From Agelaius tricolor (taxonomy: Eukaryota; Chordata; Aves; Passeriformes; Icteridae), in contig JALJCS010000009.1 in assembly GCA_023055355.1 (NCBI GenBank), positions 45,352,501-45,416,500 on the forward strand: 64,000 bases of DNA, written 5' to 3'. A program made the translations under genes and the position numbers. Shown here piece after piece: positions 51,526-64,000 of this stretch. The notes under the pieces were generated by a model. The model ran no database searches. It saw only the letters and a program-made list of their open reading frames with translations, and was not told where the DNA came from. Positions within the stretch are counted from its first letter, which is position 1, and the number at the start of each line of letters is the position of its first letter.

Positions 51526-54500
51526 TTTCTAACTTTAATGTCAAAGGAGACAAGAGGATTGACACTTTTTCCTGTAATACAGCTGAATAAATACAATCTT
51601 CTGAACTGATGATTCCTTTTGTTAATCCTTTCTACCTAACAATCCCATCCCAATAAATATGAAGGACACTGCACTAAAATCAATTCAAATATTTCCACAG
51701 ATAGACCTATCTTGTCTTTTACCCATTATTTTGCTGTTTACCATTCTATGCTCTAATTCTGGAAAAGAATTACTTCTGCTATGAATTGTATTTATTGATT
51801 CTATATTTTTCTGTCTTTAGTCACTGATGTTTATAAACTCATCCAATAAGTCTTTTAAGAGCTATTTTATTCTTCACCATAACCAGAGCAGTTGAAGTAT
51901 AACATTTAATCATTTATAGAAAAGGGGGTTGTTTCTAGAACAAACAAAACAGTTTGCTTCTTTCTTTCTTTCTTGAAATCACTTACATGGAGAAGATATT
52001 TATTGATATTTAAAAACTTGAGTTTTCAATTACTATTTTAAAATTAAATACATAATAAAAAATCAAGTACTGCATTGTGAGCTGGTGACTTCAAGAGTAG
52101 TTTGATCACTTACAAGAAGGAAAGCGCCCAGTGACATTTTCACTGAAATGTTGTGCTGAAGGCAACACGACAAGAAACCTAAACCTGTCAAATACACTTT
52201 TAGGAGTTTCCCTGAGCAAGTATGTTCACAGCATACATTAAAAAAAACCAACCAAACAAACAAAAACCCCCTAATGTCAGTAAAGAAATTTGCCAGTATA
52301 GAGCCATTAAATAAAACAATGAATGCTATAATGTAGCACAAAGGAAATAAGGAATGTTGAAACATAGCACATTTATTCTCACACGTTTTATAGTTAATAA
52401 GTCCTGTTCTGTGGGAACAGGAAATGTTTTCTGTTTTGAGTTCTTTTTACCTGCTTCCCTAGTGCCACTGCTTTTTTACTTTTGTTCAATGCATACAAAT
52501 TGGATAATCACAATGGTTCTTTTACAGAAAAATAAAGGCCATCAAAAGGAGCTATCTTGATATTCCAATAAAGTTTAGTAATAAAAGCCAGCTAATGGTT
52601 TGTACCTATGGAAGCTGTAAGGAAATACCAATAAAGCATGGCAGGTTCCAGTGGCCTGGCTGAACTTCCATGTTAAAACAGGAATACATGGAGTGAAACA
52701 CCTACTTCCTAATTAGCACTCAAAAGTTTTAAATCATGTGTCAGTAAATCCTTTTCTGTCCACACCTGGGATAATATCCCTGCAGATGTGATGACAGTTA
52801 CTGAAAATACACCACAGGATAGAGCATTTCAAACAAGAGTGACAAAACTGTCAGGAACTCATCTGTTCTCCCTCACCAGATTAACTGCATTGGGGATCTA
52901 CTTCTGTGCTCCCCCCAGCACAGATCCAGGGAAGCACAGGAAGTCCTGGGAAATTATACTCAGCCCAAGACATCCCATATCTCTGAAAATCAGTCTCACT
53001 TTCTGTCTAACATGAAGTTGATTCTTCCTCAGGTTGATATCAATCACCCGATGCTGCCTGAACAGGATCAGGGCACTGTCCTGCAGAGGAGTTTTGCACA
53101 GGCAGGCAGGGCTCTTTTTAACCCTCATAAATAATGTAGAGAAAACATCAGCCAATCCCTTCCATTTTCTGGACCTTCCTTGATCACTTTTATTCTTCTG
53201 AATTCAGCTATATTCTAGTTAAAGCTTACTTTTGCATTAAGTTGAGATGCAGTGCATTCCCCATAATTTGTTTACTGGGCGGCAATAAGAAGTCAGTTAC
53301 TAGGAATTATCAACTAACTAATGAGATATTAATGCTGGCAGTTTCATTGGCATTTAGAAATTATTTTGATTATAAGTTTAGGTTTATTCTGCAAAATTTC
53401 TGATAGTGTTACCTCACTTGTCAAAACTTTTTGTTTTACATAGACAAAATTAATCTTAAATTTCATTAAGGCATTTCATTTGAAATTTGTGGATTTAATT
53501 TCAGGTTAAAAACTGCATCTTATTTTGGGACTTCTAGCTCTTTCCATATTTATAAAACTTACTATGACAAGTACTTTTGTCACTAAGGATCCATATCAAA
53601 TATTTTCCAACAGTATTTTGATGCAAAGATGTCATTATTGTGCAGTTATATACAAACAGTATGATTTAATAAACAATATGTAATTATGTAATTACATATT
53701 TATTTTGCTTTTATCTCAAGGAAGATGCCTTTATTTCATCCTTGTTCTTACATTCAGAAGACCTAAAATAGTTAGATGGTCAGTTTGATTTCATTATTCT
53801 GCTGTTCTGTTCCATGTTTGTCTCTGTGTCTTCTTTTATTCTTATTCTGAGCCACTGGGTGCTACCATGGGAAGAAGAGATTCACAAGCATTGTATAGAA
53901 CACTTGATAAATAGATCAGATACCATTATTGCTACATTCATCAGGCTGACATTTAAATTGTCTTAGGCTGTATCACTACAGTATCACCAGAAAACTTCAA
54001 ACTGCAAACAGTACAGGTGAAATGCAGAAAACAGCACAGAATATATTTAAGAAATAGGTAAAATAATAGGATGAAGTAAAGATATTTGCATTATTTTAAT
54101 CCAGGGAAGAGTTTCTTGTTCTGAAAACTATTCTGAAAAATCAAATAGCGACAGATTACTTGTCTTTTAACTTGATAAATCACTTATAAAAAAAAGTAGT
54201 TTTTTGATTTTCCATTGTTTTTCTTGTCAATGGAAAGTGTGCTACTACCATGGGTATTTCTACTCCATTGTGACAAACCGGCATCTCAGGCAGCTGTTCT
54301 TTTCAGTGGAAAATATCAGCAATCAGACAAATATAGAAGAGCCATAAAAAAAAAGAGCAAGCTTTTTCAACAGATCATGTATGATATGCTGCAATTCCAT
54401 AAAAAAAATTAAAAAAATTAAATAAATAAGTAGAACATGATAAGTAAAGAGGTGGTGAAGGAGGTAGAAAAGTAAAAGAAAAATATTCTTAAATAGTCAA

Positions 54501-55462
54501 ATAATTGAAAACAGCCTTACAACCTTAGGGAGAATTTTGTGTTTCACTGTTATCATCCCAAAGTTGTTTTATTCCATCTGCAGACACTCCTGGAACTGTC
54601 TAGGTTTGAGCTCTCCAAGACAAAAAGCAAAGCAGGACCTTCTCAGGGAGCTGCCTCCAGCCCTGGAAGTCACACACACCTTCAGTCCCCATAGGATTGA
54701 GCTTTATGTCAAATTTTATGACACTGAGAAGATTCCTGGCTAAGCCTCTGAGAATCATAAATGTTGTAGCTTTTTTATTATTTTCCTTTTTTTTTTCTTT
54801 TTAAAGTCTACTGCAAATAATAGAGGGCAATGTGAAGATCTCTGTAGCATAAATGAAGATTTGTCTTTCTAGAATAAAAGTCTAAAGTTTTGGTTCTATG
54901 GCAGTGTTTTTTAAACCAAATGTACCTAAACTGAATGGATATTGAGAATAAACAACAAGAAATTCTTTTAAAGCGCATAAATATTTTGAAAGGGACAAAA
55001 ATTAACCAATACTGTGAAATACATGGCATTTCACTTCAGATGATTATCTTGTAACTAGTAAATGGTTCTCTGAATTTTACTCTGAATTCTATGGTATTGA
55101 TAACTGTCAGAAAAATTAATTAAGGGCTTAAGGGAATAATTGATCTGATCTGCTAAAGCATGTTTTCCATACTAAATTGAAAAAAGGTAAAAAATTATTT
55201 TATTGCTACAATAATTATTATAATTCCCTCCATTGCCAAACAGAAAGGTCCCTGAAGTAATGAAGTTCAAAACCTTGAGTAGAGAAATGACTGCTTTATA
55301 AATAAAATTATCTCTGTCCAGCATATTTACTGTCATGAGACATTTACATTTGTTAATCTGTTAATCATATAGACAGAGCATGTTTATCAGGAGAATTTCC
55401 CAGACAGAAATATAGGTTTCTTCATTTTTCAGTATAGGCAGGACCTAACACCACTAAAAACT

Positions 55463-55578
55463 CCAAAAAAAAAAACCAAAAAAAAACCAAAAAAACAAAA
55501 AAAACAAAAAAAACAAAAAAAAACCCAAAAACCCAAAACCAAAAAAAAAAAAACACCAAAAAACAAAAAACAAAAAAC
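55463..55578. repeat. 116-nt A/C-only low-complexity tract
   Basis: Every base from 55463 to 55578 on the plus strand is A or C, mostly in irregular (CAAAA)n and (CCAAAAA)n units. It may be an expanded and mutated poly-A tract. Its minus-strand translation is a run of Phe, Leu, Trp and Gly without meaning. Confidence 0.95.
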
Positions 55579-56473
55579 TTCTAGGATCAACTTCAAGGGA
55601 AGCAAAAGGTAAAATCCCCCCCGACTTCAGGAACCCAGGAACCATTTATTTTCTTTGTATGCTGCCAGTTATTGCTTTCTGCATTTCTAAAACCATTTCC
55701 AATGTTACTCTTTGAGAATCAATCCATAATATTAAAAAGAAGAAACCCTCCAAAGTAGCATAAATCAATCATCTTGTATCTTTTGCTTAATGACTGACAC
55801 TAAAAGATTTCATAATTACTAAAAATGAGAGCTCTTTATCAGGAAATGATGCAAAATCTCTGTAAACAAAGAAGTGAATCATGACAGGGTATAGCTGTAG
55901 CTAACGTTGCATTTTAACAGCAAACACTTCTAGCAATTTATTTATCAGTCAGAATTCTGAGTCCCTGTTATTGACATTTGACAGAATCATAGCTATGGTA
56001 TAGACAGCTTCTCAGACCTGTCATTTAAAACCCCTGCAATTTTAAATGGACCCTCCATCATGTCTAACACCTAATTATCTTGTCTAAGTGGTTTTGCCAG
56101 GCAAGGAAGATGAACAATTATCAAGGAGGGTGGTGAATTTAGAATATTAAAAAACTGATTGCATTTGAAGAAAGAATAAAATTTTGACCCCTACCCATGC
56201 TTAACTTAAACCTATGCTTCAGATTTTTTTAGCACTCAATTAGGATAATTTTTTTCAATATTCATTATGACCAGTGAGATGAAAGATCAATTAGTCCCAC
56301 AGCTTTGCTCAGGACACCTGATGAGCTGGGAAATTATAGAAACCATGAAAATGTTGCCATTTACGCTGGCAGAAACTTTGAAGGCTTTCCATATTTACTT
56401 GGGCTGTGAGATACATTCTGAACTTGCACATCCTCTCAAAATGATGGGGTATATTTTTTAATTTAAAATTTGA

Positions 56474-56519
56474 CTTTTTCTTTCTTCTTTCTTTGACTTC
56501 TTCTTTCTTTCCTTTTTCT
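56474..56519. repeat. Polypyrimidine (TTTC-rich) tract
   Basis: About 46 bp almost entirely of T and C, in CTTT/TTCT units with one GA interruption. It lies about 90 bp before a CR1 3' end. Confidence 0.88.
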
Positions 56520-56607
56520 GTATTCTATTTCCTATAAGCACCCAGAATCTTATGTGGTTTCAACTCTAAGTTTGTTGCCTTTCTCAGCCCTCAACTCCCT
56601 GCTTTTT

Positions 56608-56667
56608 GTTAGAACTGGATGATCTTTAAGGTCCCTTCCAACCCAAACTATTCTATGATTCTGTGAT
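56608..56667 (+). mobile_element. CR1 LINE 3' end (very short)
   Basis: The sequence runs AGAACTGGATGATCTTTAAG, GTCCCTTCCAACCCAAACTA, then ATTCTATGATTCTGTGATT. This is a textbook CR1 3' end with its two terminal 8-bp repeats (ATTCTATG, ATTCTGTG). Only about 60 bp is present, on the plus strand, antisense to EPHA6. It is better preserved than the other CR1 pieces here. Confidence 0.93.
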
Positions 56668-58502
56668 TTTTTTTGGTGCATGCTCAGGTCACCCCCTCAC
56701 CCATGTCTGGTTTCAAAGGAGGTGAGAAGTGCTTCCCTCTGGACTGAAATAAAGATCTCCATAGTTTAGTGAGAGGAGAAGAGAGATAAAACCTCCTTGC
56801 ATGGACACAATCACCAGCAGCACCAACAGATCCCATTTGCTTGTTCAGCACCTGGTTCATCCCAGAGTTCTGAAAATGTACCTGAGAAGGTGCTAAGAAC
56901 TGCCACAGTTAAGGAGTGAAGTTCCTATTATTTATGGAAGTCCTAACCAGGACTTCAGAAGGCAACTACTGCAAGTAAACTGACTTGTAAAACAATACAG
57001 CAGATTTTCAGAAAATAATACATTTTCAGTTTGCACAGCAGAAACCAGTGAACTGCTGTGTAAATTTATATACAGCAGCTGGAGCTGTAAAACCACTAAA
57101 ATAAACTGCTTCTCATAAGATTCTTGCCAGACATATTTGGCATGTTGAGTAACAGCAAATAAAGTATTTGTGAAGAATTAAAAAGGTAGTAATTTGTACA
57201 GGATTATTTTTCTTATCCCCACTTGCTTTTTTTGCCCTTTCATTGGTGAGGCAATTAAAATTTTAAATAAAAATTGAATGAATGCTAGTGAGCATTAATG
57301 CAGAACATATGAAGATGGAAACTGCTAGCAATCTGTTCTAGCAACCAAAATTATGTCTTTCAGGCAAGCAAAGGATTCTTTCTGAAGTGACCCAGCCTGT
57401 AATCCCTCTAAAGTATATTGGTTGACACAAATAATTAGCTCAGCCAAATAACTAAATAAATGCCTGTACAGGACATTCTCAAACTAGGGTTTAACAACTG
57501 CAATAAAAATGGTTTTTTAAAACCTTGATTTGAAATGGAAACTGGGTTTCTTACCTGAGCTGAAGAATTCCATAAAAAATAAGGTTAGCACCTTACATAC
57601 AGTCTGATGGGAAAAGATACAATCCAACTAAGAATTCCTCCTTTTCCTTTTACACTCAACCATCTGACTCTAGATAAGAACAACAGGATCCCTCCTGGCA
57701 ATATTTAAAACAACAGTACCAGCAGCACTAACAGTAGGAGATAATAAAATTAACAAGATAGGAATTGATGCACTGCATTCTGATTACTGAGGCTTTTGCT
57801 ATTGAGCCATAATTTGGAGAGCTTCCTCAAAATTGATCTGAACATTATGGGTCTAGAAATCACCATGAAAATGCCAGAACTGTCACCATCTCCACTCTGG
57901 AGCATATGGGAAAAACCAAAATGTCTTAAGTTCTTTACTCTTTGGAGTATTTCTATTTCTGCTCTGTGTTTTTGAGTGCTAAGATGTCATTCAGTGTCTT
58001 CCCTGGCTGCAGCCATTCTCACAGCATTGTTTCCAGAGCTCCAAGTTGCCCAGCAAGTGACTCCTTTGTAATTCAAGAGTTAAGAAAATGGATTCTGATA
58101 ATTTCCAAGCAGATATGTTTGGCTTTAATAATTTAATTTGCATAGTCACACATAAATCACATATGTGAAAAGCTTCAGAACTTAAAACAGGCATTGATTG
58201 GATGATGGGGAAAAGGACTGCCTTACCAGCTCTGCTTCATGAAATTGTCTATTTACATGAAGTCTAGCAAAAAGGATTTTCCTATTTGCAGTAGGGTGTT
58301 CTCAAGTCTTAGCTCAGTCCTGGGGACTTAACTGCTTTCAGGACTTCTGTGGTTGTGAGATTTCACCTTGTTTTTCAACTGGTGACAAGCAGAAAAAAGT
58401 ATTTGTGTATCAAAACAGAAACTGAGACTCTTGCTGAAAGAAAAAAATGTACCCTAAAGCAAAAATCTTAAAACAGACCTTTCTGAAAATACAGCAAATA
58501 TA
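56668..58502 (-). other. EPHA6: EPHA6 intron, unique sequence
   Basis: About 1.8 kb of AT-rich intron between two CR1 fragments. No exon, repeat or regulatory motif is supported. Confidence 0.6.
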
Positions 58503-58720
58503 ATCACAGAATATGCTGAGTTGGAAGGGACCCACAAGGATCATATAACTCCTGGCCCTGCACAGAACACCCCAAGAATCACACCCTGTGCCTGAGAGCA
58601 CTAACCAAATGTTTCCTGAATTCTGACAGGCTTGGTGCTGTGATCACCTCCCTGGGAAGCCTCTTCCACTGCCCAACCACCCTCTGGGTGAAGAACCTTT
58701 TTCTAATATCTAGCTAAAGT
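58503..58720 (-). mobile_element. CR1 LINE fragment (3' end, 218 bp)
   Basis: The plus strand begins ATCACAGAATATGCTGAGTT, then GGAAGGGACCCACAAGGATC. It continues with CTGGCCCTGCACAGAACACC, ATCACACCCTGTGCCTGAGA, GCTTGGTGCTGTGATCACCT and CACTGCCCAACCACCCTCTG, to GGGTGAAGAACCTTTTTCTA. All are in the order expected for a reverse-oriented avian CR1. A few bases of the GAGTCCAA segment after the GGATCAT block are missing. It belongs to the same CR1 3'-end group that donated the tail of the SINE at 49.4 kb. Confidence 0.93.
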
Positions 58721-59679
58721 TTTGCATTAATTTAAGTTAGTGCAAGCCAAGATCATTACCCAAGAAGTCACGAATATCAGAAACTTAATTTTGGCAAAAA
58801 AAAGGTTTTACTGAAGATGCCAGATCTTCCAGAAATGACCTTGTCCAATTTTTCAGGGGACTTGTGAGTAAAATAACAGCTGCTGCCCAGAGTACACCAG
58901 TGTAAAGCTTTGTGTGATAGAGGTCAGAGGGCAGGCAGAAATCTTAGCTTCCCAATCAATGCACAACCCTTTCCAACCCAGTGACTGTGTGAGGGAGGAT
59001 CTCTCCCTCCCCATTTCCAGTGAGGTCTGACATGACATGACAGATCTGCCACCCACAGGCCTGTGAGGTGTAACATCCAGCAGGTTTGCTGTGATGCTGC
59101 TTTAACAGTGATTGAAGAGCAAAACTCGATTTGTAAAAGCTCTCACAATTCCTCCAGACCCATCAAACACAAGAAGAAAATCTGTCAGAAGCTGTTCTGT
59201 GCCTGAAAGGACTGAAGGCTGGCACCAGGGCATCAGATGAAGAGAAAAGGCACTGCCATCAGCTGGCACCAGCAGCCACCCCAGGCACCTCAACTCAGAG
59301 CAGCACCAGGAGCTGGAGCTTGACCCCCTCATTCAGTTCTGGGCTCAAACCCCTGCTCTTATTGCCTTGCTGTGGCTCTGTAGGACAGCTTGGGGACAAC
59401 AGGGCTCCCTGCTTATTCTTTGACATGGCTGTGCTGAGCTTGGCATGAGGAGCTTCAATGTGCTAAAGCCAAGAGCTCAATGGCAGAAATGTCTCTATTC
59501 CCTAAGCTGGACTTCAGGAAGAGCCAAGGTGCAGAGAGATGTGCAATGGCACCTGGCCCCAGCTCAGAGAACAAAGCTGGAGCTGGCCAAGAGCTGCCTG
59601 GAACAGAATGCAGAATGGGTTGAAAGGTGTCAAACTTGTAAACTTCTTTCTTTCTTTAGATCTCTCTGCGTAAATATGC

Positions 59680-59723
59680 ATACAAGCATGCATATATACA
59701 TATATAAATATATATGCTTGTAT
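59680..59723. repeat. AT-rich inverted repeat (potential hairpin)
   Basis: ATACAAGCAT (59680-59689) is the exact reverse complement of ATGCTTGTAT (59714-59723). The AT-alternating sequence between them can pair partly (CATATATAC, ATATATAAATATAT). It resembles a degenerate (AT)n microsatellite flanked by short arms. Confidence 0.8.
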
Positions 59724-60550
59724 TCCTATGTCTGTGCATAAAAGAATGCAGGCCTGAGAAATGTGAAAAACCCTAATGAATTTATTCTGGCATTATCATT
59801 ACTTCTCTTCAGCAAAGGAAAATAACCCCAAAACAAAATGAAGTAAAATGAAATAGTGTCTTTTAAAACGAAACAAGATTTCCTCCTGCAAAAGCTCTTC
59901 ATGAGAGCATGCTGTTTGCCCATTTTTTTGCCAGCTCTTCACAAACAACTTTGGAGAAAACGGGCAGTTTTTAGAAAAATACAGAGAAGTCAAAAAGATC
60001 TATTTCTGTAACTTTCAAGAGAATCAATATCTGGATGAAGATAGACCCACAATAAATGTTCAACTGTGAGTGAATTGTGGTGATTTTTGCCCATATTCCA
60101 GCAAAATCAGTAGGAAATAGAAGAAATAGCCTCAAGCACCAACATAAAGAAAATGAAGTAGTGCCAATCTTGCTACTGATACTACAAATAATTAAGTCTT
60201 TAAGAGAGAGAAAAAAAGAATATTTTTACAAAAACAGAGAGATAATACGTATTAAAAAGAAGGAAAAGGCTGAAATTTCCTAGGCATGACTTTGGAGAAA
60301 GACTTTATACATGTCTTGATCTATTTATATCCTATATTCAGACAGAGATATCTCTGGATATGAGAAAATTTAGTTTCTAAAACTTTCTACAAAAGGAAAC
60401 CAGAACTTATTAAATTAACAAAGTTCAAGTTAAGGACCTGTATTTATGAAGGCATGATACAAGGATAATTAAATTTTCCAGATATTAATTAAGTGGAACA
60501 AATTTTATTAGGAGGCATCATGTTCTTTGGAATTGAGACTTCTGTTGCCA

Positions 60551-60585
60551 CAAAAAAGAAGAAAAAAAAAAAAGAAAGAAGAAAG
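60551..60585. repeat. A/G-only tract
   Basis: From 60552 to 60585 the plus strand is purely A and G, mostly AAAAG and AAG units with one A12 run. Low-complexity. Confidence 0.88.
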
Positions 60586-63500
60586 TATTGTGATTTTTAC
60601 ATCAGTCTTTTAAGACATGACTCCAAGATGATGCCTCACTTCTAAATCACTGCTGAGTAGGTAAATCTCTTTGTTAAAAAGCAAGCTGGTAAATGGCTAC
60701 ACACAGAACCTCACTGAAAATGCCACAGCAGAATCTGTGATAACTTCAAATTATGCAAAAATAATATATTCCTGAACACGTTTCTCCCAAAAAATTGTGG
60801 TTTATATAGAACTACTCAGGCAGATCAGGACAAGAAATCTAAGCAGCAAATGCCTGAAACCAACTCTTTTAAACAATTGAACACTTTTGAACTGCAAGAT
60901 ATACTAACTACAAACTGCCCTTTTCACATTCTCTAGTGAGATATTAGCAGATTGTATCTAAGTGTAGTCATACAACTTAAATAATTCTATAAAAGATATA
61001 TTTCAAAAGGTGATTTTGAATGCAGCAAATGCAGGACTATTTTAGATAATGCCTTTTTCTCAACAGAAAGTTTCATGTTTCTCTAGTGAGCCCATGCCCA
61101 GTTCTGTGAGATTGAGTGAGCTGCACAAGGATTTCACTATGAATTTCAAGGTCTGAAGCTCCCTTATTTCAGTCCTAACATTGGTGTTCAAGTAGCAGGC
61201 AGATATTAAAAAACACCAGAGTTTAAACAGAGTAGAAAGCTGCATCTCCAAAATCCTGTCAGAAACGGCTGCTTTCTGTGCAATCCATATAAAGCCGTTT
61301 GTGCTTTTAATTGTTAAAAATTTTCAGTTCTTCTGCATCAGTTGGTCTGTCTTTAGTATCTTGCAACATTTTTTCTGCTGCAAGAGAAGTTTTAGTTATG
61401 AAAGAAAAGGTTTCCAAACTACTAGGATCTTTTCTCTTGTCATGATACCAGCCTACCACGATTATTTTAACAGTTCGCAAAATTTTAACTTCTGCTCTGA
61501 TGCTCTACAACAAAACTGTAACTTGAAAAATAAGTATTTATGGTGGAATCTTCCAGTTTTGAAAACATGCATGGTAGGAATATTGGAAAACTCTTACCTG
61601 TATAAGCAGAACCACATAGCACGGTAACGAAATTTGATTAAAAACTCTCCAAAATAAAGAGGGCTTGCATTTTTTGAGAGCATACAGCATTTATCTCACT
61701 TTATGATTAGCAAACTGGCACAAGACTCAAAACCACAGAGGACACTGAAAGTCTGCTGTGCATTCACTCATGGGTTAAAGCAACTTTTAACTTTCAGGCT
61801 GCGCCCTCTAAGAAGAAGTGGCAAAATTCCCAGGCCAACTGGCAACGTATGGATGGATGGATATATGCATTACAAGTCACTGCAAGGCAGAACAAAACCC
61901 ACAAACAGCACCACCAACTTTGCAGTGGTTAAAAAAGTCAAGCAGGAGAGCAGAAAAGAAGTGGAAGGGTGGAGAGGTGAGTACCAAGCAAGCTGCTCAG
62001 TAATGAGGAAAACAGCTCAGTTTAGTATTATTATTTATACTTTCACACTTGCACTAGGAGCTCTCTTTTAACTCATCATCAATGTTTAACTTCAAATACT
62101 TCTGTCCTTGGTTTAGGAGGCAGACTCCCTTACATTGATGCAGCATTTGTAGCTGCTTTGGCTTTTTTTATACTTTTTCACCTGAGGCAAACAGATAAAT
62201 ATTTCACCACTTTATGTACTATCAAGGGCCTTTTCCTGCTGCTAATAAGGAAGTAATGCATTGCTAGAAAGAACAAACAACTGATTAGTTGTGAAATAGT
62301 CCCGCTGATACTGAAACTAGCACTAAATCTGGAACTTCAGAAAAAGGAAACTGTTGTCTGGTGAATCCCTGAACGTTGTTGTGTCTGCTTCTCCAGCTGT
62401 GCATTTTCTGGACAGAGAGTAAAATAAATGAGAGACTAGTTAAGATTTACAGCTTTGCTCGCTTTTTAAGGTCACACTCTCTTAATGAGCAATTGTTCAT
62501 CCTGGCACTTGCTGCCACTAAAACAGTTGATAGCAACTCTAATACCAAGTCAGTAGTGATAGAGATATATGTCCCTAACCCCCAACAACCTACAGCTGAG
62601 GGAGAACAATGTCTCCTGCATCTTCCAGTCTTCTCTTACATTTTTAAGCTGCCAAATGGAATCTGAAGGGAAGTCACCTTCACACTTATTCCCATTAAAA
62701 AATGTCCATTTTTAAAATCAGACTAATTTTATTAGTATTTCTTTATTTTTGGTATGTCAGATGGCATTGCTGCAAAGAAAAAAATTGATTTATGATGGCT
62801 TTTCCAATTGGCATCACTTTTATTCCAAGCTGGCAATTAACTTCCTGCCTAATTTGTAACAATTTAAAATGAAGCATGTAGCAATGTTTATAGGCAGAGC
62901 CATGACATTTGTGTTTGGCTGAGGCAGTGGTCACCAGCAGGCTCAATTTATCACTTTTAATTTAAACTCCCATGCCAATGATTTTCATTCTTAAAGCTAT
63001 GACTGGCATTTATGGATTTCAAAATCAAAGGGAAAATAAGCTACAGTTAGGAATTCAACCACTCAGATCAATGAAAACTTGTTTTATAACTGAGAGTGCT
63101 CCAGTTAAATCCCCATCTGCCTGACAGAAGGAATTTAATGTTTCAAACAGTTCCTTTCCCACTTTAAACTGAGAAGAACTTTTTATTGCAGCACTAAGCC
63201 ACCTCTTGCTGGACAGATGCCAACTATTGATGCTGTGTTCTCAGGAAATATTGTGAAGCAAATAAAGGTGAGTGCACCAACCTAAAGAACCATGAACTAA
63301 TAACCAAATGTCGATCCCTGAACTGTGTGATTGTTGCTACTGTTCTCTTTTCAGACATTTGATGCACTATTTCACTGCTGGAAGGTAGTAGCAAAAATTT
63401 GAGAGGAATTAGTAAATGGAAGGACATACTTCATAGGAATTTATTGTGAAAATAAATGTCAGTTAAATTTCTGAACCACTTAGAAGGTGAATAACCTGGA

Positions 63501-63953
63501 TTCTTTGGTCCACTATCTCACAATTAGGAGTTAATTCAATTTAGAATTATTTTATATTACCTTAAAAGGTTAAATAGAAGGTACATATTTTTTTACTTTT
63601 ATTACTTGTGAAAATATGTACTAAAATAAAGAATGAATAGAGACATCCACATGTCTGTTATAGTGGTGTCATAAAAACACTCACCCACCCAGGTCAGAAA
63701 AATAGAGAGTGAAGGAGAGAAACAGAAGTCCACATATTATTCCATATAACTCTATATTATACAGCAATTAACAATCTTTTTCTATGGAAACTGGGAAGTA
63801 ATTTAAAAATGTTAAAATATACTTTATGTGGATATTTGGATGGAAAGCTTTGTTTTGGTTTGTTTTCTAAATAGCATCTCCTTGGCCATAGTTTTCCATC
63901 CAGAAAAAGATGCTACGATTTCCTAAATAATTCCTAATCTCTTAGTAAATCAC

Positions 63954-63970
63954 TTTTTTTTTTTTTTTTT
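63954..63970. repeat. T17 homopolymer
   Basis: Seventeen consecutive T residues near the right edge. On the minus strand this is an A17 tract, but no retroposed body is visible within the remaining 30 bp of the window. Confidence 0.95.
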
Positions 63971-64000
63971 GAGATCACTGTGTCATCCAAACACCAAAGA

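Larger units (their letters stand above)
49530..56605 (-). other. EPHA6: EPHA6 intron with simple repeats
   Basis: AT-rich intron. It contains a 124-codon minus-strand frame (49756-50130) with no recognised domain. Short simple repeats include GCAA units near 50680-50696, TTTC units at 51958-51974 and a CCAA/CAAA run near 52240-52270. A perfect palindrome, an A/C-only tract and a pyrimidine tract are listed separately. A GC-richer patch at about 52880-53110 shows no known feature. Confidence 0.6.
58721..64000 (-). other. EPHA6: EPHA6 intron at the right edge of the window
   Basis: The stretch 58950-59630 is unusually GC-rich and supports overlapping open frames on both strands without any recognised domain. 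The rest is AT-rich. It contains small GGAT repeats near 61850 and the tracts listed separately. No sign of the upstream EPHA6 exon (first FN3 domain, expected around 336 bp) was found, so the intron continues past 64000. Confidence 0.6.

Overview
This window looks like a stretch of a songbird (passerine) nuclear genome. It is AT-rich and poor in CpG, with no bacterial-style gene packing. It carries several 5'-truncated CR1 LINE fragments, the typical avian interspersed repeat. It also has a solo LTR resembling a family common in passerines, and one element with a tRNA-Ile-like head and a CR1-like tail, the structure described for the passerine SINE TguSINE1. These three repeat types together are the basis for the organism call.

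Only one protein-coding exon could be recognised. It is a 125-bp exon on the minus strand at 9274-9398, encoding the first half of the second fibronectin type III domain of an Eph receptor tyrosine kinase. The residues fit EPHA6 best. The exon has a clean acceptor (polypyrimidine tract plus AG), a clean GTAGGT donor, and the phase and length expected of this exon in the Eph family. Everything else is intron. Positions 1-9273 are the start of the downstream intron and 9399-64000 is at least 54.6 kb of the upstream intron. Neither the 5' neighbouring exon (first FN3 domain) nor the 3' neighbouring exon (rest of the second FN3 domain) was found.

Layout: 1-9.3 kb is a quiet intron with an (ATT)n microsatellite. 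The EPHA6 exon follows, with a plus-strand solo LTR about 0.7 kb further on (10.07-10.49 kb). From 10.5 to 31 kb the intron is mostly unique, with an (AAT)n microsatellite, poly-A tracts and a G-quadruplex motif near 28.1 kb. Between 31 and 59 kb lie five CR1 fragments (31.0, 36.6, 43.2, 56.6 and 58.6 kb), the SINE (49.4 kb), a small CpG cluster (44.84-44.92 kb), a GC-rich coding-looking island (47.95-48.19 kb) and a 116-nt stretch made only of A and C (55.5 kb). The last 5 kb is AT-rich intron with a small hairpin and a T17 tract.

The other open reading frames, the longest 137 codons, are no longer than chance predicts for 64 kb of AT-rich DNA read in six frames. None shows a recognisable domain. 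I see no new multi-gene system here. The items most worth checking are the CpG cluster, the GC-rich island, the LTR beside the exon and the G-quadruplex.
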